From an uncultured Collinsella sp. (GTDB lineage: Bacteria > Actinomycetota > Coriobacteriia > Coriobacteriales > Coriobacteriaceae), in contig CABUQV010000043.1 in the NCBI GenBank assembly GCA_902493855.1, positions 1 to 7,808 of the forward strand: a DNA stretch of 7,808 nucleotides, in the 5' to 3' direction. The notes under the pieces are model-generated. The model did not search any database and had not been told where the DNA came from. It saw only the letters and a program-made list of their open reading frames with translations. A program made the position numbers and the translations under genes. Every line of letters begins with the position of its first letter. Within the stretch, counting starts at the first letter, position 1. Of the stretch, positions 1 through 5,720 are shown one piece after another.

Positions 1-1241
1 TAGAGGTCCTCGCGCCAGAAGGGCATGCTCATGCAGCGCGGGCCGCCGCGGCCGCGGGAGAGCTCGGCGGAGGGCACGACGAGAAGGTCCAGGCCCTCCT
101 TGTACAGCACGTCGTTGGTGACGGTGTTGCGGGCGTAGACGCAGATCTTGCCGGGCTCGACGCACAGGGTGTTGGAGCCGTCGTTCCACTGCTCGCGGGA
201 GGCCGCGATCGGGTCGCCGCCGCCGCAGGGGATCAGCTTGACCTGGTCGACGCCGGTGGCGTCCTCCAGGACGTGCTCGAGGGTGTCCTCGATCAGGCGG
301 ATGTTCACGTCGCCCGGGTTCTTGCCGGCGGTCAGCTCGTAGACGCGCAGGGTGCCCATGATGGCGGGGTGGATCGTGAACTTATCGACGTCGATCTGGG
401 TGAAGACCGTGTCGAGGTGCATGAAGGCGCGCGAGACCGGGATGTCGAAGGCCAGGATGCGCTCGACCTTGGAGTCGGAGTTCCAGAAGATGTTCTGGGC
501 CATGACGTCGATCGCGGCGGCCTGGGTGCGCTGGGAGATGCCGACGGCGAGGGTCTTCTCGTTGATGTTCAGCACGTCGCCGCCCTCGGTGTGGAACTGG
601 CAGTCGCGGCGGAAGTACAGCGAGACGTCCTTGTAGTCGGGGTGGTACTTGAAGACGTACTTGCCGTACAGGGTCTCGCGGTTGCGGGTGACCGAGTACA
701 TGCGGTTGAGGTTGACGCCCTCGCCGACGACCGCGAACGGGTCGCGGGTGAAGTAGAGGTTGGGCATCGGGTCGATGATCAGGTCGGACTCGGACTCGGA
801 GTTGACCAGGGAGTCGAGGGTCGTGGACGCCGTGAGGGGCATGTCTATCTCGGACTTGGTCATGCCGGCCATGGTCTTCTTGACGAACTCGAGGTTGTCC
901 TCGATGGAGTCCAGCTTCTCGCGGACGATCTGCGGCATGTGCTGGCCGCGGATGCCGGCCTCGGCGATGTACTGGTCGGTGAACTCGGCGCGGGCGCCGG
1001 GGACCTGGTCGAACACCTCGGCGACGAGGTTCTCGAGATAGAGGACCTCCACGCCCTGGTCCCTCAGGATCTGGGCGAAGGTGTCGTGCTCCTGCTGCGC
1101 GACCTCCAGGAACGGGACGTCGTCGAACAGGAGTCGCTCGAGCTCGTCGGGCGGCAGGTTGAGGAGCTCGTCGCCGGGACGGTGCAGGCAGACCTTCCTG
1201 AGCTTGCCGATCTCGGAAGGCACGTGCAGACCTTTCGTCAT
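1..1241 (-). CDS. arcA: Arginine deiminase (ArcA), C-terminal end at window edge
   Basis: Hydrolyses L-arginine to L-citrulline and ammonia, the first step of the cytoplasmic arginine deiminase pathway, which goes on to make ATP through ornithine carbamoyltransferase and carbamate kinase. The minus strand reads openly for 413 codons from ATG 1241-1239, close to the family's usual length of about 410. The N-terminus (MTKGLHVPSEIGKLRKVCLH) is typical. All catalytic motifs are visible: Asp167 in YFTRDPF, Glu219 and Asp222 in HTEGGD, His275 in MHLDTVF, and nucleophile Cys403 in RGGPRCMSMP. The last two bases, TA, are the start of a codon cut by the edge, probably a stop because the family ends soon after this Cys. 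AGGAGG lies only 2 nt before the ATG, with AAAGG further upstream. Codons end mostly in G or C, which fits high expression. Partner genes arcB/arcC/arcD, if present, would lie beyond the left edge. The identification is secure. Confidence 0.97.
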   Translation of the reverse strand, partial: MTKGLHVPSEIGKLRKVCLHRPGDELLNLPPDELERLLFDDVPFLEVAQQEHDTFAQILRDQGVEVLYLENLVAEVFDQVPGARAEFTDQYIAEAGIRGQHMPQIVREKLDSIEDNLEFVKKTMAGMTKSEIDMPLTASTTLDSLVNSESESDLIIDPMPNLYFTRDPFAVVGEGVNLNRMYSVTRNRETLYGKYVFKYHPDYKDVSLYFRRDCQFHTEGGDVLNINEKTLAVGISQRTQAAAIDVMAQNIFWNSDSKVERILAFDIPVSRAFMHLDTVFTQIDVDKFTIHPAIMGTLRVYELTAGKNPGDVNIRLIEDTLEHVLEDATGVDQVKLIPCGGGDPIAASREQWNDGSNTLCVEPGKICVYARNTVTNDVLYKEGLDLLVVPSAELSRGRGGPRCMSMPFWREDL

Positions 1242-1257
1242 GGCCTCCTACCTTTCT

Positions 1258-1276
1258 TTCGGGCCTTTCGGCCGAA
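1258..1276 (-). promoter_or_regulatory. Hairpin with GAAA tetraloop in the arcA leader
   Basis: In the arcA mRNA sense, GGCC-GAAA-GGCC forms a 4-bp stem closed by a GNRA tetraloop. Three further pairs (UUC with GAA) extend it past a single bulged C. It sits about 10 nt upstream of the AGGAGG ribosome binding site. Another GGCC directly precedes the start codon and could pair with either arm, so an alternative structure covering the ribosome binding site is possible. A role in mRNA stability is equally possible. Confidence 0.35.
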
Positions 1277-1322
1277 TCTCTCAGCGCCCTTCCATAGCGG
1301 ACGCTGCTTGCTGACAGGTCTA

Positions 1323-1351
1323 GTTATATCCAAATTCCACCCGCAATTCCA
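1323..1351 (-). promoter_or_regulatory. Candidate arcA promoter
   Basis: On the minus strand a TATAAC -10 element (1323-1328, 5 of 6 to consensus) is preceded, after a 17-bp spacer, by a weak TGGAAT -35 (1346-1351, 3 of 6). Transcription would begin near 1316, giving a leader of about 75 nt. The weak -35 suggests that an activator is needed, and GAACGGT repeats lie just upstream of it. Confidence 0.4.
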
Positions 1352-1375
1352 CCTCGCCCCCGAACGGTCAACAAA

Positions 1376-1398
1376 GTGCGATGAACGGTATATCGCAC
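1376..1398. repeat. 23-bp interrupted palindrome, possible operator
   Basis: Perfect 7-bp arms GTGCGAT (1376-1382) and ATCGCAC (1392-1398) flank a 9-bp centre that contains GAACGGT. Two-fold symmetry of this size is typical of dimeric regulator sites. It is about 60-80 bp upstream of the predicted arcA transcription start, a usual place for an activator. No known regulator consensus is recognised. Confidence 0.4.
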
Positions 1399-1733
1399 GA
1401 GATTCCCCCATAATGTACTTCGGCGTTCTAAAGTAACTTTTCTAAGGTAAACGCTCTTTTTTCCTAAAAACTATTTGCAATTGCATCTCTAAACTTTTGA
1501 TTCAGAATTGCATAGCTAAATCGGTTTTATGTATATAAATGATGTTTGTTTACGTTTCCGCCTGCATTCAATGATATTCAGCTATCCATCATTCTTATTC
1601 ACACTTACGTACCAGTTGAGTGAGGATATAGACCGCTTGCAGACGAGCAGGACGTCAGTCCTATGACTTGTCAGCGTAAGAAGTAGGTAAAGATACCGTT
1701 CACGCGATACGTTCGTGCCAGCGGTCGACTAAA

Positions 1734-1762
1734 TTGAGACAATAGTGAATAAGAGTTAGGCT
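1734..1762 (+). promoter_or_regulatory. Candidate ppk1 promoter
   Basis: TTGAGA (1734-1739, 5 of 6 to the -35 consensus) is followed after 17 bp by TAGGCT (1757-1762, 3 of 6 to the -10 consensus). Transcription would start near 1769, inside or just before the hairpin at 1766-1780, leaving a leader of about 20-25 nt. The -10 is poor, so this assignment is tentative. Confidence 0.3.
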
Positions 1763-1765
1763 ACC

Positions 1766-1780
1766 GTCCCCTACGGGGAC
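1766..1780 (+). promoter_or_regulatory. GTCCCC/GGGGAC hairpin just before ppk1
   Basis: A perfect 6-bp stem, GTCCCC (1766-1771) and GGGGAC (1775-1780), encloses a 3-nt loop and ends 11 nt before the first ppk1 ATG. No T-run follows, so it is not a terminator. GGGGAC is one of the few purine-rich stretches available as a ribosome binding site, so the hairpin may limit translation, or the DNA palindrome may be an operator. Confidence 0.35.
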
Positions 1781-1791
1781 TGAACGGACAG

Positions 1792-4200
1792 ATGCATATG
1801 CCGAGCAAAATCGAAAAGAAGCAAGCCGCTGCAAAGCTGCGCAAGCCGCCGCGCGACTTCTCGTACACGCAAAACCGAGAGCTTAGCTGGCTGCGCTTTA
1901 ACAACCGCGTGCTCGACGAAGCCTTCGATGAGACCGTTCCGCTGTTCGAGCGTCTAAAGTTCGTGTCGATTTTCGAGTCTAACCTCGACGAGTTTCTCAT
2001 GGTGCGCGTGGGCGGCCTGTCCGATCTGGCAGAGCTCAAAAAACAGCCTGTCGACAACAAGAGCAATATGACCGCCTCCGAACAGGTCGATGCTGTCATG
2101 GCCGAAATGCCCGGGCTCCTTACCCGTTGGGAGTCCATCTTTAAGAGCATCGAGGGCAAGCTCGACACCTTGGGCGTTCACCGCGCCCGCATCGATTCGC
2201 TTACGCCCGAGGAGCGCACCTTTGTAACCCGCTACTTCCAGGCCTACGTGTCACCGGTCATCTCGCCGCTGGTCATCGATCCTCGCCACCCCTTCCCCAA
2301 CCTGCGCAATGGCGCGCTCTATCTGGCCTGTGGTCTGGACGGTGCCACCGACGAGGAGAGCCTGCTGGGCCTTATCGAGATTCCCGCCTCGATGAACCGC
2401 GTGGTCGAGATCCCCTCGCCCACCGGCACCTACTCCTACATCTTGCTCGAGGACGTCATCCTCGCCTGCCTGGACAGCTGCTTTGGCTCCTATAAGCCGC
2501 TGGATCGTGCGCTGATCCGCGTCACCCGCAACGCTGACATCGATCCGGACGGCGAGGGCGTCGAGGAGGAAGAGGGCTACCGCCAGCACATGAAGCGCAT
2601 TCTCAAGAAGCGCCTGCGCCTGCAGCCGGTAGTGCTCGCGGTCTCGGGATCGCTCGAGAAGGCGACGCTCAAGACTATCCGCAAGGCGCTCGAGCTTTCG
2701 CGTCGCTCGGTCTTTACCTGCGATATCCCGCTCAACCTGGGCTACGTCTTTGGCATTGAGGGCAAGATTCCCGAGCACCTGCGCAACGAGCTGCTCTTTA
2801 CGCCGTTTAAGCCGCAGCCCAATCCCACCATCGACATGACCCGCTCCATCCGCGAGCAGGTGCTGCAGCACGACAAGCTGCTCTTCTACCCTTACGAGGC
2901 CATGAACCCGTTCTTGGACCTGGTGCACGAAGCAGCCTACGACCCCGAGTGCATCTCGTTGCGCATCACGCTCTACCGCGTGGCCAAGCAGAGCCGCCTA
3001 TGCGAGTCGCTGATCGATGCTGCCGAGAACGGCAAAGAGGTCACGGTGCTCATGGAGCTCCGCGCACGCTTTGACGAGCAGAACAACATCGAGTGGGCCG
3101 AGCGCCTGGAAGAGGCCGGCTGCACCGTCATCTATGGTTCCGAGGGCTTTAAATGCCACTCAAAGATCTGCCAGCTCACCTATCGCGAGGGCATGGCGCT
3201 AACGCGCCTCACACTTTTGGGCACCGGCAACTTTAACGAGAAGACGGCCAAACTCTACAGCGACTTTATGCTCATGACAGCCCATCCCGGCATCGGCGAG
3301 GACGCCAACCTGTTCTTCCGCAACCTGTCGCTGGGCAACCTGCGCGGCGACTACCGCTTCCTGGGTGTGGCGCCCGTCGGACTGAAACCGCTCATCATGC
3401 GCGGGCTTGACCGCGAGATCCAGCGCGCCCTTGCCGGCGAGCCCGCCCGCGTGTTCTTTAAGCTCAACTCGCTGACCGACCGCGAGATTATCGACAAGAT
3501 CGCCGAGGCATCGTGTACCGGCGTGCGCGTAGACATGATCATCCGAGGCATCTCGTGCCTCAAGCCCGGTGTTCCGGGCAAGACCGAGAACGTGCATGTC
3601 CGCTCCATCGTCGGACGCTTTTTGGAGCACGCGCGCGTCTATGCTTTCGGCGTGGACTCGGACATGATTTACCTGAGCTCGGCAGACATGATGACGCGCA
3701 ACACCGAGCACCGCGTGGAGATTGCCTTCCCCGTGCTCGACCCCACCTGCCGCGCCCTGGTGCACGAGTACATGGGCATGCAGCTGCGCGACAACGTGAA
3801 GGCCCGCAGCCTCACGAGCGACGGCACCTGGGTCCCCGTGGAGCGTGCAGAGGGTGAGAAACCCTTCAACTCACAGGAAGCCCTGCTGGAGCGCGCCTAT
3901 CGCAACGCCGAGGCCGCGCCCGAGCCCGTCATTGAGGCGGAACCTGCCTCCGAGGCCGAGCCGCAGCCAGTAGCACCCAAGGTCCAAGAGGTCCAGGCGA
4001 CTGTCATTGAGCCCGAGCCTGCACCTGCACCTCAGCCCGAGCCGCAGGTCACCAAGCCCGTATCCGAGACGAGCACCCGTCGCGATAAGCCCGCCGGCAA
4101 GACCAAGGCCATCGAGCGCCATCGCCCCGGTCGCGTGCGCATGGGCCTGGGCCTGATCGGCCTGGGTCTTAAGACGCTCATTACCGGCAAGACGAAATAG
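1792..4200 (+). CDS. ppk1: Polyphosphate kinase PPK1 with C-terminal extension
   Basis: Reversibly moves the terminal phosphate of ATP onto inorganic polyphosphate. The 802 residues are about 110 longer than the roughly 690-residue E. coli enzyme. Approximate layout: N domain 22-128 (FSYTQNRELSWLRF at the start), head domain 140-325, and two phospholipase-D-like catalytic domains, about 350-520 and 520-695. The autophosphorylated His is His456 in GFKCHSKICQ, the second catalytic His is His613 in FLEHARVYAF, and MELRARFDEQNNIEWA and LLGTGNFNEKTAKLYSDF are intact. After about residue 705 comes a Glu/Pro/Ala-rich linker (708-765), then a basic tail with the hydrophobic stretch GLGLIGLGLKTLI. ATGs at 1792 and 1798 are both possible starts. 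Neither has a strong ribosome binding site, and 1798 has GGACAG better placed. It diverges from arcA and is closed by its own terminator, so it is probably transcribed alone. Confidence 0.97.
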   Translation: MHMPSKIEKKQAAAKLRKPPRDFSYTQNRELSWLRFNNRVLDEAFDETVPLFERLKFVSIFESNLDEFLMVRVGGLSDLAELKKQPVDNKSNMTASEQVDAVMAEMPGLLTRWESIFKSIEGKLDTLGVHRARIDSLTPEERTFVTRYFQAYVSPVISPLVIDPRHPFPNLRNGALYLACGLDGATDEESLLGLIEIPASMNRVVEIPSPTGTYSYILLEDVILACLDSCFGSYKPLDRALIRVTRNADIDPDGEGVEEEEGYRQHMKRILKKRLRLQPVVLAVSGSLEKATLKTIRKALELSRRSVFTCDIPLNLGYVFGIEGKIPEHLRNELLFTPFKPQPNPTIDMTRSIREQVLQHDKLLFYPYEAMNPFLDLVHEAAYDPECISLRITLYRVAKQSRLCESLIDAAENGKEVTVLMELRARFDEQNNIEWAERLEEAGCTVIYGSEGFKCHSKICQLTYREGMALTRLTLLGTGNFNEKTAKLYSDFMLMTAHPGIGEDANLFFRNLSLGNLRGDYRFLGVAPVGLKPLIMRGLDREIQRALAGEPARVFFKLNSLTDREIIDKIAEASCTGVRVDMIIRGISCLKPGVPGKTENVHVRSIVGRFLEHARVYAFGVDSDMIYLSSADMMTRNTEHRVEIAFPVLDPTCRALVHEYMGMQLRDNVKARSLTSDGTWVPVERAEGEKPFNSQEALLERAYRNAEAAPEPVIEAEPASEAEPQPVAPKVQEVQATVIEPEPAPAPQPEPQVTKPVSETSTRRDKPAGKTKAIERHRPGRVRMGLGLIGLGLKTLITGKTK

Positions 4201-4210
4201 TCGTTTGTAG

Positions 4211-4254
4211 AAGCGCCCCGTATTTGAGGAATGCCCCAGATACGGGGCGCTTTT
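4211..4254 (+). terminator. Rho-independent terminator of ppk1
   Basis: A perfect 13-bp inverted repeat, AAGCGCCCCGTAT (4211-4223) and ATACGGGGCGCTT (4240-4252), encloses a 16-nt loop and runs into TTTT (4251-4254), 10 bp after the ppk1 stop. The GC-rich core and T-run are classic. There is no matching A-run on the left side, so it should act only for plus-strand transcripts. Confidence 0.9.
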
Positions 4255-4257
4255 CCC

Positions 4258-4266
4258 TGCTACCAT
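4258..4266 (+). promoter_or_regulatory. Possible extended -10 promoter for rlmD
   Basis: TGC-TACCAT reads as an extended -10 (TGN plus 4 of 6 of TATAAT) directly after the ppk1 terminator. No good -35 is visible 17 bp upstream, where the terminator stem lies. Transcription would start near 4273, leaving a leader of about 30 nt. Some nearby promoter is expected because the terminator isolates rlmD from ppk1. Confidence 0.25.
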
Positions 4267-4301
4267 GGTTGCGAACAAAACCGCGAATGGCAGGCAGGAA
4301 T

Positions 4302-5615
4302 ATGAAGCTCACCATAGAATCGATGACGTACGGCACCGACGGTCTGGCACATGCCGACAACGGCAAGGCCGTCTTTGTGCAGGGCGCCGTGGCAGGCGAC
4401 ACCGTCGAAGCCGAGGTCGTGCAGGACGGCAAGTCGTTTATGCGCGCCCGCACGACCGAGATTCTGGAGCCGAGCCCCGATCGCATTCAGCCCCCCTGCC
4501 CCTTCGTGGGCATCTGCGGTGGTTGTTCGTGGGGCAATCTCTCACGCACGGCACAGCTCGCCGCCAAGGAGCAAAACCTGCGCTCCACGCTCGAGCGCAT
4601 CGGCAAGTTCGCTCCTGAGCAGGTCGATGAGTTGGTACAGCCCATCTGCCACACCAAGGACGACTGGGGCTACCGCAATAAAATCGAGCTCGAACCGACC
4701 GTCGTCAACGGTCGCGTGCGCCTTGGCATGCACGGTGTCGACCCCAGCAAAATCGTGACCGTCGATATGTGTCCGCTGTTCGATAAGCGCTTCCCGAAGG
4801 CACTCAAATCGGTCGTCGGCGCACTTAACTATCTAAGCGGCAGCCATGACTTGGGGCTCGAACGCGTGGGCATTCGCGCATCGCGCCGCACCAAGGCACT
4901 CGAGGTCGCACTCTGGACGCCGACAGGCTCTTTTCCGCGCTCGCAGGTCTCCCGCGTGCTGGCGGACGCCGCTCATCCCACGAGCATCGTGCGCGTGATG
5001 AGCAAGGGCGAAAAGAAGGCCCGCCGTGTCTCTAAGGTGGAGATGCTCGCCGGTGAGGGCTCGTGGACCGAGAACATCGCTGACGGCCAGATGCGCCTGT
5101 CCGCCCCATCGTTTTTCCAAGTCAACACCAAGGGCGCCGAGATTTTGATCGAGCTCGTTATGGAGGCGCTCGATCCGCAGGAAGACGAGCTTGCCGTGGA
5201 CCTGTACTGCGGTGCCGGCACCTTTACCTTGCCGCTCGCCCGCCGCTGCGACTTTGTCGCCGCCGTCGAGGCCTACGGCCCGGCCGTGCGCGACCTGCGT
5301 CGCAACCTGGAGATCAACAAGCTCGATAACGTCGACGTCATCGGCGGCGATGCCGTGCGCGAGTTCCCCGACCAGGACGCCGATGTCCTGGTGGTCGACC
5401 CGCCACGCGCGGGCTTGGCGCCCGAGGCCATCGACCTCATCGCCAGCGCGAGTGCGCGCGATGTCGCCTATGTGAGCTGCGACCCTGCCACCCTGGCGCG
5501 CGATCTCAAGCGCTTTGTCGAGGAAGGCACCTTCTCCCCCGTCAAGATCACACCGGTCGATCTGTTCCCGCAAACCTTCCACTGCGAAACCGTCGTCCAC
5601 CTTAGGCGCAACTAG
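4302..5615 (+). CDS. rlmD: 23S rRNA (uracil-C5)-methyltransferase, RlmD/TrmA family
   Basis: Uses S-adenosylmethionine to methylate C5 of a uridine in 23S rRNA, U1939 if it is a true RlmD. The 437 residues match family length. An N-terminal TRAM RNA-binding domain (about 1-55) is followed by four [4Fe-4S] ligands: Cys66, Cys72 and Cys75 in CPFVGICGGC, and Cys157 in VDMCPLF. The Rossmann domain has the SAM loop VDLYCGAGTF (299-308), FFQVNTKGA, VDPPRAGL, catalytic Cys393 in VSCDPATL, and general base Glu429 in HCETVVHL. The ATG at 4302, after AGGCAGGA, fits the usual start of the TRAM domain. An in-frame ATG at 4287 is possible. One at 4224 lies in the loop of the ppk1 terminator and is unlikely. 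The family is certain. The exact target is less so: related RlmCD enzymes methylate U747 as well as U1939, and TrmA acts on tRNA U54. Confidence 0.93.
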   Translation: MKLTIESMTYGTDGLAHADNGKAVFVQGAVAGDTVEAEVVQDGKSFMRARTTEILEPSPDRIQPPCPFVGICGGCSWGNLSRTAQLAAKEQNLRSTLERIGKFAPEQVDELVQPICHTKDDWGYRNKIELEPTVVNGRVRLGMHGVDPSKIVTVDMCPLFDKRFPKALKSVVGALNYLSGSHDLGLERVGIRASRRTKALEVALWTPTGSFPRSQVSRVLADAAHPTSIVRVMSKGEKKARRVSKVEMLAGEGSWTENIADGQMRLSAPSFFQVNTKGAEILIELVMEALDPQEDELAVDLYCGAGTFTLPLARRCDFVAAVEAYGPAVRDLRRNLEINKLDNVDVIGGDAVREFPDQDADVLVVDPPRAGLAPEAIDLIASASARDVAYVSCDPATLARDLKRFVEEGTFSPVKITPVDLFPQTFHCETVVHLRRN

Positions 5616-5655
5616 CCGCTTAATCATTGCTCAGAAAATCATTGGGAAATCGAGC

Positions 5656-5684
5656 GTGGCAAGCGGAGGTCTTCGGGGTATAAG
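5656..5684 (+). promoter_or_regulatory. Candidate promoter for the YajL-like/maf pair
   Basis: GTGGCA (5656-5661, 4 of 6 to the -35 consensus) and TATAAG (5679-5684, 5 of 6 to the -10 consensus) are separated by exactly 17 bp, in the 105-bp gap after rlmD. Transcription would start near 5691, about 30 nt before the chosen start codon. No terminator is visible after rlmD, so read-through from rlmD is also possible. Confidence 0.45.
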
Positions 5685-5720
5685 ACGGCTAATTGTATGC
5701 CGCCTATGAAAGGAACCCTC

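Larger units (their letters stand above)
1242..1791. other. Long AT-rich divergent intergenic region between arcA and ppk1
   Basis: About 550 bp with no convincing gene separate the two divergent starts. From about 1320 to 1760 the composition is clearly richer in A and T than the flanking genes. It holds a candidate arcA promoter and leader hairpin on the left, and a candidate ppk1 promoter and hairpin on the right. Between them are a 7-bp-arm palindrome (1376-1398), several ATTCA half-sites (1500-1601), a repeated AATTGCAT (1479-1486 and 1506-1513) and four GAACGG elements. The roughly 300 bp at 1400-1700 exceed what two simple promoters need. They could hold operators, a small RNA or gene remnants; I cannot tell which from sequence alone. 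Confidence 0.8.

Noticed and set aside
273..1436. A 387-codon plus-strand open frame opposite arcA
   Set aside because: It is an antisense shadow of a clearly functional arginine deiminase. The predicted product is a low-complexity Val/Asp/Leu/Gly-rich chain with no family features, as expected opposite a GC-biased gene.
1479..1602. FNR/ANR-type sites (TTGAT-N4-ATCAA), which control arginine deiminase operons in some bacteria
   Set aside because: TTGAT occurs at 1497-1501, but no matching ATCAA half lies at the right spacing in the region upstream of arcA.
1529..1666. A 45-codon plus-strand ORF in the arcA-ppk1 gap, beginning MYINDVCLRF
   Set aside because: No Shine-Dalgarno sequence precedes it, its codon use is unlike the neighbouring genes and it resembles no family I know. 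It is more likely chance in AT-rich DNA, though a transcript would reopen the question.
2251..2928. Minus-strand 225-codon open frame opposite ppk1 (with similar ones at 3199-3765, 4833-5627, 5631-6257, 6119-6763 and 7002-7712)
   Set aside because: All lie inside well-identified genes, lack good ribosome binding sites and have the composition of complement-strand shadows of GC-rich coding DNA.
3901..4200. The PPK1 tail as a frameshifted or fused separate gene
   Set aside because: The reading frame is continuous with codon use like the rest of ppk1, and the tail ends just before a well-placed terminator. A fusion to a known domain is not visible, so it is treated as an extension of the protein.
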